Source: Paeniglutamicibacter terrestris | GTDB taxonomy: Bacteria > Actinomycetota > Actinomycetes > Actinomycetales > Micrococcaceae | NCBI RefSeq assembly: GCF_012271785.1 | Contig: NZ_JAAWVT010000001.1 | Coordinates: 930,001-994,000, forward strand | Direction: 5' to 3' | Length of the DNA: 64,000 bases | Shown: piece after piece, positions 1 to 7,724 of the stretch | Layout: every line of letters begins with the position of its first letter | Numbering within the stretch: the first letter of the stretch is position 1 | The notes under the pieces: generated by a model | What the model was told of the DNA's origin: nothing | The model's input: only the letters and a program-made list of their open reading frames with translations | The model's database searches: none | Program-made: the position numbers and the translations under genes

Positions 1-690
1 CCACCACTACGGCCTCGCCCCAATCCTTGGCGGCAACCGCCACCGAATCGTCCAATGTGGTGATGCTCCGGAAACCGGTGTTCAGCAGGACTGGTCCACC
101 GAACCTAGAACGCAGATCCTGGACGATTTCCCCCGGCCGGGTCGGCATGCAGGATGCTCAGCGCCGCCAGACCAAGCGGTGCGATCCCGTCGATGAGTGC
201 CGAGTAAGTGGCGGCAACATCGGCCGGATCAGTTTCCAGTGCACCCTGAACGTTGTGCTGCGGCGAAATGCGCAGGCCCGCCTTCCCGCACCAATGGCTG
301 CAGCCACGGCGGTGACAACCTCGATGACCAAGTGCGCCCGAATTTCCGGGGACCCACCGTAGGCGTCGGTGCAGGTTTTTGCGTTGGAGGCTAGGAATTC
401 GTGCAGCAGGTAGCCGTTGGCGCCTTGCGGTTCAACGCCGTCAAAGCCGGCGGCCATCGCATTGCGGAATCCGCTCACGAACTCCTCGACGATGCTCGGC
501 AGCTCATACGTCCCGAGGGCGTACGGGACGGGGTAGGCGTGCTTGTCAGTGTCGGTCCTGGAAACGCCGTCCACAGCGATGGTCCTCGGTGCCACGATCT
601 GTCCCTGCCCGGTGGTCTCGGGGAGGGTGACACGGCCAGCATGCATCACCTGCGCGACGATGAGACCTTCCTCGGCGTGCGGGACTAAGG
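1..690 (-). pseudogene. Decayed Old Yellow Enzyme (NADH:flavin oxidoreductase) gene, 5'-truncated and frameshifted
   Basis: Reverse-strand translation matches the middle and C-terminal parts of the intact OYE gene at 36674-37747: stretches such as MHAGRV, GFDGVEPQGANGYLLHEFLA and AYGGSPE are shared. The N-terminal hundred or so codons are missing: homology begins near 690, just after an in-frame TAG. Against the intact copy there is a one-base deletion near 270-285 that shifts the frame after AIGAG, and a one-base insertion in a C-run near 130 that restores it. The active-site region is partly conserved, but no complete barrel can be made. The 3' end lies outside the window. Two indels and lost 5' end make a functional product very unlikely. 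Confidence 0.85.
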
Positions 691-769
691 AGCACTGTTG
701 TTCCGAAGGCGGGCATTAGGGAACTCAGAACATATGATGCCCCCGTGCAAAACGAGGGGCCGTCGGCAT

Positions 770-1801
770 TTACATCTCGAAATCGCCGACCCTGATCAAA
801 ACCTTCGAGGACGCGGCCGAATCCAGGGCCATGGCGAAGGCTTTCTCGGCTTCGGCCATCAAGTAGTCATGGCTGATAACCTTCCCCAGGAACGGGTGCT
901 CAGCCAACAACTCAACGGCTTCATCCAGCTCCGTTTCAAAACGCTGCGAACCAAACACCGTTAACTCGCGCAGACCCAGCTCCGAGAGCGAGATCGACAC
1001 CTTTTCCTTGGGCAAGATCCCCAACTGAACCGCCGTGCCGCCACGACGGGTCGCATCCAACACGGTCTGCAGGCTCGCAGCGGCACCGGCCGCTTCCACG
1101 CTCACGTCATAGCCGAGTGCTTCAGGACCTTCGCCTTGCAGGATGTTGAAGGTCTCGTCAACACCCATGGAACGAGCCACTTCCAGAGCGCGAGGCTGCA
1201 AATCGGCAATTGCCACCGATACCGCACCTCGAATCTTCAAGATTGCCGCTGCCAGCAGGCCGATCGGCCCGGCACCACTGACGAAGCAACGAGCGCCCTC
1301 TATGCGACCTGCAGCTCGGTCGATTCCGTGCAAGGCAATCGCCAGAGGTTCGGCCAGAGCGGCAGTGCGCAGGTCCAAGCCTTCGGGCAATCGGCGCAGC
1401 TGTCGCGACTGGACGTTCAACACCTCAGCCAAGCCACCATGGGTGTGCGGCGTAGTGCTCGCACTTCCCAGGTAGGTGCCCCCTTGGATCAGGTGCATAC
1501 CGGCCGGTTCGGCACCTGGTTCAGGGCAGGGACTTGCCGGGTGGATCGCCACGGCATCCCCGATGCTCCAGCCGGTGACGCCCTCGCCGAGCTCGCGTAC
1601 TTTTCCGACCACTTCATGGCCCAGGACCAACGGTTCCTTAACCTCGAAGGAGCCATTGCTGCCGTGTTGCCAATAGTGAAGGTCGGAGCCGCAGATCCCG
1701 CCATAGGCGATATCCACGGCCACCTCCCCTGGGCCAAGAGGGGATTCCTGCACGTCTTCCACGCGCAGATCTTTGGGTCCGTGCACCACTACTGCCTTCA
1801 C
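770..1801 (-). CDS. Zinc-type alcohol dehydrogenase, L-idonate 5-dehydrogenase-like
   Basis: 343-residue medium-chain dehydrogenase. The catalytic zinc site is visible as GGICGSDLHYW near residue 35 and GHEVVGKV near 62. The Rossmann motif is GAGPIGLL near 170. The whole sequence resembles L-idonate 5-dehydrogenases (IdnD), which oxidise C5 of aldonates with NAD(P). An oddity: the loop that usually holds four structural-zinc cysteines is reduced to HPASPCPEPGAEPAG with a single Cys, so the structural zinc is probably absent. It is the last gene of the sugar-acid operon, 57 bases after the KDG kinase. I infer that it makes a 5-keto sugar acid that the KduD-like SDR in the same operon reduces with opposite stereochemistry. 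The exact substrate is uncertain. Confidence 0.82.
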   Translation of the reverse strand: MKAVVVHGPKDLRVEDVQESPLGPGEVAVDIAYGGICGSDLHYWQHGSNGSFEVKEPLVLGHEVVGKVRELGEGVTGWSIGDAVAIHPASPCPEPGAEPAGMHLIQGGTYLGSASTTPHTHGGLAEVLNVQSRQLRRLPEGLDLRTAALAEPLAIALHGIDRAAGRIEGARCFVSGAGPIGLLAAAILKIRGAVSVAIADLQPRALEVARSMGVDETFNILQGEGPEALGYDVSVEAAGAAASLQTVLDATRRGGTAVQLGILPKEKVSISLSELGLRELTVFGSQRFETELDEAVELLAEHPFLGKVISHDYLMAEAEKAFAMALDSAASSKVLIRVGDFEM

Positions 1802-1858
1802 TACAACTCCTTAGTTGATGTCTATCTAGGCTTGCCCGTTGGCCCTTGCCTGGACTTC

Positions 1859-2818
1859 TTAGCGAGCCACTGGCTCGCTTTGCTCGAGCATCCCGAGCTC
1901 GTGGCGGCGCGGCATACCTTCCCAATCTCCGGGAACCATGCAGGCAAATGCCCCGGTGCGCACCGCCGTTTCCAACCGCTGGTGCGGATCCAGACCGTTG
2001 AGCAGTTCGGCGATGTAGCCGGCAACAAAGGCATCCCCGGCACCGACGGTGTCAACCACCGGCACCTTGATCGCATCTCGACGGTATTCGTTACCGTCAA
2101 TCAATGCCACGGCGCCTGCGTCCCCCAGCTTGATGATGACCTGGCGCGGACCCAGCTCTGCAATGCAACGAGCCAGCTCCATGGGGTCCTCGCTTGGACC
2201 CACGGCAATGGCAGCTTCCTCATCCCCGGCAAACACCACATTGGCCTTGGACAGGATGCCTCGGTAGGCCTTCCCCGCTTCTTGCTCGCTCCACAGCGCC
2301 GCTCGGTAGTTCAGATCGAAGGACACCAATACTCCGGCGGCGTGTGCGATCGCGATGGCGGTCTCCACCGCATCGGCGGCCTCGGCCGAAAGCGCGGGGG
2401 TGATCCCGGTCAGGTGAAGCAGTCGGGCCCGGGAGATCAAGGAAACCGGAAGGTCTGCGGCGGATAGCTTGGACCCTGCGGAGCCAGACCTGTAATACCA
2501 GACTTTTTGGTGGGTTTCGGTGCGGCGTTCCTTGATCATCAGGCCCGTAGGAGCTGATACGTCGCGAACCACCACGGTGTTCACGTCTTCGGCTCGGAGC
2601 TCGCGTTGCACTAGATCGCCCAGGCCATCTGCTCCCAAGCGCCCGATCCACGAAACGGAGGTGCCCAGACGGCGCAGGGCAATGGCGAAGTTCGTCTCTG
2701 AGCCGCCCATGCCCAGTCCCAGGGTGGAGGCGTGGGCCAGCGGACCGGCACTGGTGCCGCGCATCAACGCCATGGTCTCCCCAAGAGTCACCACATCGGT
2801 GAACTTGATGTCACTCAT
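1859..2818 (-). CDS. kdgK: 2-keto-3-deoxygluconate kinase (PfkB family)
   Basis: 319 residues, the normal length for KDG kinase. It phosphorylates 2-keto-3-deoxygluconate (KDG) to KDPG with ATP in the cytosol. The N-terminal PfkB signature is GLGMGGSETNFAIALRRLG (residues about 34-52) and the C-terminal signature with the catalytic aspartate is VDTVGAGDAFVAGY near 260. The start codon overlaps the stop of the KDPG aldolase gene by 4 bases (ATGA), indicating translational coupling. Pairing with KDPG aldolase fixes the pathway: KDG to KDPG to pyruvate plus glyceraldehyde 3-phosphate. Strict sugar specificity cannot be read from the sequence. Confidence 0.9.
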   Translation of the reverse strand: MSDIKFTDVVTLGETMALMRGTSAGPLAHASTLGLGMGGSETNFAIALRRLGTSVSWIGRLGADGLGDLVQRELRAEDVNTVVVRDVSAPTGLMIKERRTETHQKVWYYRSGSAGSKLSAADLPVSLISRARLLHLTGITPALSAEAADAVETAIAIAHAAGVLVSFDLNYRAALWSEQEAGKAYRGILSKANVVFAGDEEAAIAVGPSEDPMELARCIAELGPRQVIIKLGDAGAVALIDGNEYRRDAIKVPVVDTVGAGDAFVAGYIAELLNGLDPHQRLETAVRTGAFACMVPGDWEGMPRRHELGMLEQSEPVAR

Positions 2819-3492
2819 ACCTTTACTCCGTCCTTGGCCTCGGCCACGGCGTTCACCAAAGCCTTCGCCCTGACGGTGAGCTCCGCTAAGTCCCCACCCT
2901 TAAACGCATCTCCGAGCAGTGGGCCACCCACGCTCACCGCAAGCGCGCCGGCACGGATCCATTCAACTGCCTCGGCAACATCGACGCCTCCCGAAGGAAC
3001 CGCCTGGATGTCCGGGAAGGGACCGCGCAGGTCCTTGAGGAAACCGGGACCTACCTGGGATGCGGGGAAGATCTTCACCGCAGTGGCCCCGGCCTTCCAT
3101 CCGGCGAACAGCTCGGTGGGCGTCATGCCACCCGGATAAACCGGGATGCCGGCCGCTACAGCGGTGGCAACGATTTGTGGGTCGGTAATCGGCGTGACAA
3201 TAAAACCTGCGCCACCGGCGATGGCGGCCTCGGCATCTTCAACCGTGGTGATGGTGCCAACTCCGATATCTGCGTTTGCTCCGTAGCGGCCGCGCAGCAC
3301 GGGTAGCTCCTCAAAGACGCCTGCTGTGCTCAGCGTCAGCTCGATGCTGGTGACGCCTCCGGCGACCAGCGCGTCGATGACCGGCGCGTATTCACTCGCG
3401 TGTTTGGCACGCAGCACGGCCACGATCGGGGTTTCACGCAGCAGCGCACCGGGGGCCGGGCGATTAGTATTCTTGCTCATCGCGACAGCCAC
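2815..3492 (-). CDS. eda: 2-dehydro-3-deoxy-6-phosphogluconate (KDPG) aldolase
   Basis: 225-residue class I aldolase of the KDPG/KHG family. The Schiff-base lysine lies in GATAVKIFPA (about residue 145) and the catalytic glutamate in SIELTLSTAG (about residue 53). It cleaves KDPG to pyruvate and glyceraldehyde 3-phosphate. The gene overlaps the upstream KduD-like gene by 16 bases and the downstream kinase by 4. The N-terminal ten residues or so, before the conserved LLRETPIVAVLR, are an ordinary extension. Confidence 0.92.
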   Translation of the reverse strand: MAVAMSKNTNRPAPGALLRETPIVAVLRAKHASEYAPVIDALVAGGVTSIELTLSTAGVFEELPVLRGRYGANADIGVGTITTVEDAEAAIAGGAGFIVTPITDPQIVATAVAAGIPVYPGGMTPTELFAGWKAGATAVKIFPASQVGPGFLKDLRGPFPDIQAVPSGGVDVAEAVEWIRAGALAVSVGGPLLGDAFKGGDLAELTVRAKALVNAVAEAKDGVKV

Positions 3493-4253
3493 CCGCCGTC
3501 CACCGCGAGGACCGTGCCGTGGATGTAGTCGGCAGTACCGCTGGCCAGGAAGAGCACGGCTCCCGCCAGATCATCCGGGTTGCCCCAGCGTCCGGCCGGG
3601 ATACGCATCAGGATTTGTTCGTTGCGCGCTTCGTCGGCCAGCAGTGCTTCGTTCATGTCGGTGGCGATGTAGCCGGGGGCCACAGCGTTCACGTTCACTC
3701 CACGCCCTGCCCATTCGTTGCACAGGGCCTTGGTCAGCTGCGCCACAGCGCCCTTGGAGGCAGCATAGGCCGGAACCCGGAAGCCTCCCTGGAAGGTGAG
3801 CATCGAGGCTAGGTTGATGATCTTGCCGTTGCCGCGTTCGAGCATCGGTGCGCCAAAGAGCTGGCAGAGCTGGAACACCGCGCGGATGTTCACGTTCATC
3901 ACGGTATCGAAGTCCACCAGCGGGAATTCCACGGCGTCGTGGCGGATCTGGGTTCCTGCGTTGTTCACCAGGATGTCCACCTGGCCCAGGGCCAGCGCCT
4001 GCGCGGCTGCGCTGGCGACCGAGGCCTCATCGCTCAAATCTACGGCGATGGCCTGTGCGGTGCGCCCGGTTTCCTTGGCCAACTGCTCAAGTTCCGGTGC
4101 CAGCTCCCCGCGCTGCAGGGTGATGACATTCGCGCCCTGGCGCATGAGTCCTGCGGCAATATGCAGTCCAATGCCGCGGGAGGCTCCCGTGATCACTGCG
4201 GTGCGACCGGTGATGTCAAAGACTCCCCCGGTCTGGGTCGTGTTGGTGGACAC
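3477..4253 (-). CDS. KduD-like SDR, 2-dehydro-3-deoxygluconate 5-dehydrogenase / gluconate 5-dehydrogenase
   Basis: 258 residues from a GTG at 4253. This start has AGGAG seven bases upstream, overlapping the stop of the preceding gene; the longer open frame to 4337 would run into that gene. Classical SDR features are the TGASRGIG cofactor loop, NNAG, and catalytic Ser and YAASK. Segments INLASMLTFQGG, RIPAGRWG and AVDGGWLSR closely match KduD, which interconverts 2,5-diketo-3-deoxygluconate and KDG; IdnO-type gluconate 5-dehydrogenases are the close alternative. Next to KDG kinase and KDPG aldolase, KduD activity fits best. Together with the MDR at 770-1801 it could invert C5 of a sugar acid through a 5-keto intermediate. 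Confidence 0.82.
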   Translation of the reverse strand: MSTNTTQTGGVFDITGRTAVITGASRGIGLHIAAGLMRQGANVITLQRGELAPELEQLAKETGRTAQAIAVDLSDEASVASAAAQALALGQVDILVNNAGTQIRHDAVEFPLVDFDTVMNVNIRAVFQLCQLFGAPMLERGNGKIINLASMLTFQGGFRVPAYAASKGAVAQLTKALCNEWAGRGVNVNAVAPGYIATDMNEALLADEARNEQILMRIPAGRWGNPDDLAGAVLFLASGTADYIHGTVLAVDGGWLSR

Positions 4254-4263
4254 GGTAGAGCTC

Positions 4264-5241
4264 CTAGCGAGAAGCAGCGAGTGCTGCGGGGTTGTAAATG
4301 TTGCGTGGTTCCTTGCCCGCACAAACGTCAATGACATTTTGCAGGGCGCGTGACTTCAGTTCGGTGTAGGACTCCTCGGAGTACCAGGCCGCGTGCGGGG
4401 TTAATACCGCATTGGGCTCGGTGAGCAGGTCCGAATCCACCGGCAGTGGTTCTTCCTCGAAGACGTCAAGACCGGCTCCGTAGAGCTTGCCGCTGCGCAG
4501 GGCGCGGACCACGGCTGCGGATTCGACGACCCCGCCACGGCAGGTGTTGATCAGTACCGCGCCGTCCTTGACCTTGGCCAGGAAGTCGTCGTTGACCAAG
4601 TGGTGGGTGTGCGCGTTCAGCGGCACGTGCAGGGAGATGACATCTGCCTGCTCGAGCACCTGCTCCATGGTGAACACCTCGATGCCATCTTCGGTTCTGG
4701 TGCCGGTTTCGCGGGCCGGATCAGAACCAATGACCTGGTAGCCCAAGCCCTTGGCCTTGCGTCCGGTGGCGGCGCCGATCAGGCCCAGACCGATCACACC
4801 AAAGACGCGTCCGCGGATGCGGCGCAGCGGCTTGACCGATTCCAGGGAGAAGGAGCCGGCGCGCAGTTCGCGGTCCAGGCGGGTGATCCCGCGGGCCAGG
4901 GTGGCGGCCAGGCAGATCGAGTGGTCCGAGACGTCCTCGGTGCCGTAGTCCGGGACGTTGGAGACAACAATGCCGCGTGCGGTGGCTGCCTCGATGTCAA
5001 GGGTGTCAACGCCCACGCCGTAGCGGCCAATGGCCTTGAGCTGGGGCAGGGCGTCCATGACGCGTGCGGTGATCGGTGCGTACTGCACCACGATGCCATC
5101 GAAGTCGGCTGCTGCTGCGATGACTTCTTCCTCGGTGTGGCACTGGGCCAGGACCAGTTCGATCCCTGCCGCTGCTGCGACTTCCTGCTCGACGGCGATC
5201 GAGTCGTGGTCGCAGTCGGTGATCAAGATACGGATGCTCAT
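4264..5241 (-). CDS. D-isomer-specific 2-hydroxyacid dehydrogenase (CtBP-like)
   Basis: 325 residues of the NAD-dependent D-2-hydroxyacid dehydrogenase family. The NAD-binding motif is GVIGLGLIG near residue 150. The catalytic triad is visible as Arg in NTCRGG, Glu in GAGLDVFEEEP and His in TPHAAW. It probably reduces or oxidises a 2-keto/2-hydroxy acid of the pathway, for example as a 2-ketogluconate reductase; that assignment rests only on the operon. The start overlaps the upstream transporter gene by 4 bases, and the KduD-like GTG start follows its stop by 10 bases. Confidence 0.8.
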   Translation of the reverse strand: MSIRILITDCDHDSIAVEQEVAAAAGIELVLAQCHTEEEVIAAAADFDGIVVQYAPITARVMDALPQLKAIGRYGVGVDTLDIEAATARGIVVSNVPDYGTEDVSDHSICLAATLARGITRLDRELRAGSFSLESVKPLRRIRGRVFGVIGLGLIGAATGRKAKGLGYQVIGSDPARETGTRTEDGIEVFTMEQVLEQADVISLHVPLNAHTHHLVNDDFLAKVKDGAVLINTCRGGVVESAAVVRALRSGKLYGAGLDVFEEEPLPVDSDLLTEPNAVLTPHAAWYSEESYTELKSRALQNVIDVCAGKEPRNIYNPAALAASR

Positions 5242-6617
5242 TTGTGGGCGTCTTCTTCCGTGAGTAGGTCGCGGTCCCGGGTTTCGGGAGCCTTGAGTGC
5301 GGCGATGAAGGTGATAGCCATCATCAGGGTCATGTAGATGGCCACCGGGATCCAGGATCCGGAGGCCCAGGTGACGAGGGCGGAGCAGATCAGCGGGGCG
5401 ATACCGCCACCGAAGACCGAGGAGAATTCGCGGCCAAGGGCCACGCCCGCATAGCGGTAGCGGGATCCGAAGAGCTCCGGGAAGTAGGCTGCCTGCACAC
5501 CAACGGTGCCCTGCGCGGCGAAGATGAAGCCGAGCACGATGACCACGCCGATCCAGAACAAGCTGCCGGTGTTCAGCAGCATGAAGGCGGGGAACGGGAA
5601 GAGCAACAGGAATCCGGTGATGCTCAGGTAGAGCGGTCGGCGTCCGAACTTATCGGAGAGGTTGCCGGCGATCCAGGCTGAGACACAGGCGAACATGGCG
5701 CCGATGAACAGGACCTTGGGAATGAAGGTGGAATCCACGGCCAGGTAGGTGATCAGGTAGGAGCCCATGAAGGTCTGGAAGATGTAGGAGTGGGCGTTGG
5801 CGCCCACATTCATGAAGAAGACACTGAACAGGCCGCGGCGACCGTTCTTGAAAACGTCGGCGGCGGGAGTTGCCTGGCGTTCGGCCATGCCGACCTCTGC
5901 CTTGAGCTCCGCCATGACCGGGGATTCCTTGAGATTGCGGCGGATTAACCAGGCCGCAATGGTAACGAAGATCGAGGAGAAGAAGACCAGACGCCAGCCG
6001 TAGGACAGCAGAGCTTCGCGCGGCATTAGCTGTACCAGCATCCAAACGACGGCACCCATGGCGGTACCTGCGGCGGCACCCACAAAGACCAGCGAGGCGA
6101 AGCGTCCGCGCTTGCCCTTGGCGGCGAGCTCGGTCAGCAGCACCACGCCGCCAGCCTGTTCGGCGCCGGCACCGAAGCCCTGCAGGAAGCGGCAGGCCAC
6201 CAGCAGGATCGGCGCCCAGACACCGGCCTGAGCGTAGGTCGGCAGCAGGCCGATCGCGAACGTGGCAACGCCCATGAGCATCAAGGTACAGACCAGCACC
6301 CACTTGCGTCCGAGCCGGTCCCCGTAGCGGGAGAAGAACAGTCCGCCGAGCGGACGTGCGCCAAAGCCGACGGCATAGGCGCCGAAGGATGCGATGATGC
6401 CGACCGCGGGGCTGACGTTGGGGAAGAAGATCGTATTGAAGATGATCGCCGACGCGGTTCCGTAGATCACGAAGTCGTACTGTTCAAGCGCCGTACCGAC
6501 CAGTCCCGCCCAAGCGGCCCGGCGGACATTCTTCTGGTCGTGCCGTGCCGTCGTCGCGGCTGGCTGTGCGCCAGCCGTCACTGTTCCGCCGGCGGGAACT
6601 CCGTTGTTCTCGTTCAT
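5238..6617 (-). CDS. MFS transporter, metabolite:H+ symporter (MHS) type
   Basis: About 459 residues with twelve predicted membrane segments. Typical MFS/MHS features are GLVGTALEQYDFVIYG at the first helix, the loop motif GGLFFSRYGDRLGRK, and LSDKFGRRPLY after helix 8. MHS members carry organic acids with protons (shikimate, citrate, alpha-ketoglutarate, proline). As first gene of the sugar-acid operon it is the likely uptake system for the aldonate or uronate. The start is uncertain: the ATG at 6617 and one nine codons upstream (6644) both have weak ribosome-binding sites; the conserved region begins later. Confidence 0.85.
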   Translation of the reverse strand: MNENNGVPAGGTVTAGAQPAATTARHDQKNVRRAAWAGLVGTALEQYDFVIYGTASAIIFNTIFFPNVSPAVGIIASFGAYAVGFGARPLGGLFFSRYGDRLGRKWVLVCTLMLMGVATFAIGLLPTYAQAGVWAPILLVACRFLQGFGAGAEQAGGVVLLTELAAKGKRGRFASLVFVGAAAGTAMGAVVWMLVQLMPREALLSYGWRLVFFSSIFVTIAAWLIRRNLKESPVMAELKAEVGMAERQATPAADVFKNGRRGLFSVFFMNVGANAHSYIFQTFMGSYLITYLAVDSTFIPKVLFIGAMFACVSAWIAGNLSDKFGRRPLYLSITGFLLLFPFPAFMLLNTGSLFWIGVVIVLGFIFAAQGTVGVQAAYFPELFGSRYRYAGVALGREFSSVFGGGIAPLICSALVTWASGSWIPVAIYMTLMMAITFIAALKAPETRDRDLLTEEDAHK

Positions 6618-6758
6618 AGTTACCAATCCAAAGAATTGAGTCATACCTATTATCGGGATGACGTCCCACTTTCAATAAATCAACTATAAGCCACATCACA
6701 CCTCCGAATGCAACCCACGTCACACGATCTTGTATTGCGGCAGGTGAGCGCCGAAGTC

Positions 6759-6776
6759 ATGCAAGACTTATTGCAT
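6759..6776. promoter_or_regulatory. Inverted repeat overlapping the iclR start, candidate autoregulatory operator
   Basis: ATGCAA and TTGCAT flank a six-base spacer (6759-6764 and 6771-6776). The right arm contains the ATG start of the IclR gene. It lies in the divergent region between the transporter operon and iclR, where an IclR protein would be expected to bind. No experimental motif is known to me for this regulator. Confidence 0.4.
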
Positions 6777-7542
6777 GGAAAAACCGACCGGAGCCAAGAC
6801 CCTCGAGCGCGGCCTTGATCTGCTGGATCACGTGGCAGCCGGCGTCGATCGGCTGGACGACATCGCCGCTGCGGCGGGACTGAGCCGCTCCTCGACTCAC
6901 CGCATGCTGACCTCTTTGGTGGCCGGGCGTTACCTCTCCCTGGGCCCGGATAACCGCTATCGGCTCGGTCTCAAACTCATGGAACTCGGTGCCCAGACCC
7001 AGCGCAGCCTGAACTTGCCCGAGGAAATCCAGTCCAGGCTGGCAGAAATCGCCGACGCCACCCGCGACACCACACACCTGGGCATTCTGGAGGCCGACGA
7101 CGTCCTCTACCTGGCTAAGGCCCGCGGCAGTCGCGGCATAGAAATGGCCTCGCGACCCGGCGGGCGATTGCGCGCTCAGAACACCGCGATGGGCAAGATG
7201 ATTCTGTCCTTCCGACCGCGTGCGGAGGCGCTGACGCATTTTGACCCCACCGCCACCATCACCGATTTCTCGCTCAAAACCGTGGAGGACTTTGACCGCG
7301 AGTTAACCCTGGTTCGTGAACGCGGCTACTCGCTGGATAACCAGGAAAATGAGCTCGGCATCATCTGCGTGGCCATCCCCATTCCGGATCTGAGTGGACA
7401 GCCGGTCGCCTCAATCTCGGTGTCCGCACCCAGCGTTTACATGACCGAGGAGCGAATCGCTGACCTGGTGGCAGTGCTGAACTCGCACGCGCCCCAGATC
7501 ACCAGCTGCCTGCCGCCGGGGTTCAAAGACTCTTGGGAATAA
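6775..7542 (+). CDS. IclR family transcriptional regulator
   Basis: 255 residues. An N-terminal winged helix-turn-helix (about residues 10-65, with DIAAAAGLSRSSTHRMLTSL as recognition region) is followed by an IclR effector-binding domain (about 80-250, with MASRPGGRLRAQNTAMGK). It is divergent from the sugar-acid operon with 157 bases between starts, so I infer that it controls that operon and binds a pathway sugar acid. The ribosome-binding site is poor. An inverted repeat spans the start codon. Confidence 0.88.
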   Translation: MEKPTGAKTLERGLDLLDHVAAGVDRLDDIAAAAGLSRSSTHRMLTSLVAGRYLSLGPDNRYRLGLKLMELGAQTQRSLNLPEEIQSRLAEIADATRDTTHLGILEADDVLYLAKARGSRGIEMASRPGGRLRAQNTAMGKMILSFRPRAEALTHFDPTATITDFSLKTVEDFDRELTLVRERGYSLDNQENELGIICVAIPIPDLSGQPVASISVSAPSVYMTEERIADLVAVLNSHAPQITSCLPPGFKDSWE

Positions 7543-7616
7543 CCGAAACACCGTCAAGGGCGTAGCTTCACTCCCCTTTCCCATTCTTCGGTGACCAACT
7601 ATGAGATGCTCACAAA

Positions 7617-7677
7617 AATGCACCCCGTGCGGTCAATAGGAACACGTTGTGTTCGTACCGACCCCACCGGGTGCATT
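7617..7677. repeat. Nested inverted repeat between convergent genes
   Basis: AATGCACCC at 7617-7625 is the exact reverse complement of GGGTGCATT at 7669-7677. Inside are GGTC/GACC and a central AACAC-GTT-GTGTT hairpin, so the element can fold as a multi-stem structure. It lies between the iclR stop (7542) and the AbgT gene stop (7725), which converge, so a bidirectional terminator is the simplest reading. There is no clear T-run on either side. Confidence 0.5.
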
Positions 7678-7724
7678 ACGGAGCAATCGAAATGTCAGGT
7701 CGGAACGCTCGACCAAGAACGTAA

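Noticed and set aside
1136-2467. A 443-codon plus-strand open frame
   Set aside because: It lies antisense to the dehydrogenase and kinase genes, which have clear motifs. Long antisense frames are usual in high-GC DNA.
7617-7677. Possible riboswitch or tRNA-like fold
   Set aside because: The pairing does not match any conserved riboswitch core or cloverleaf that I can recognise, and both neighbouring genes end here.
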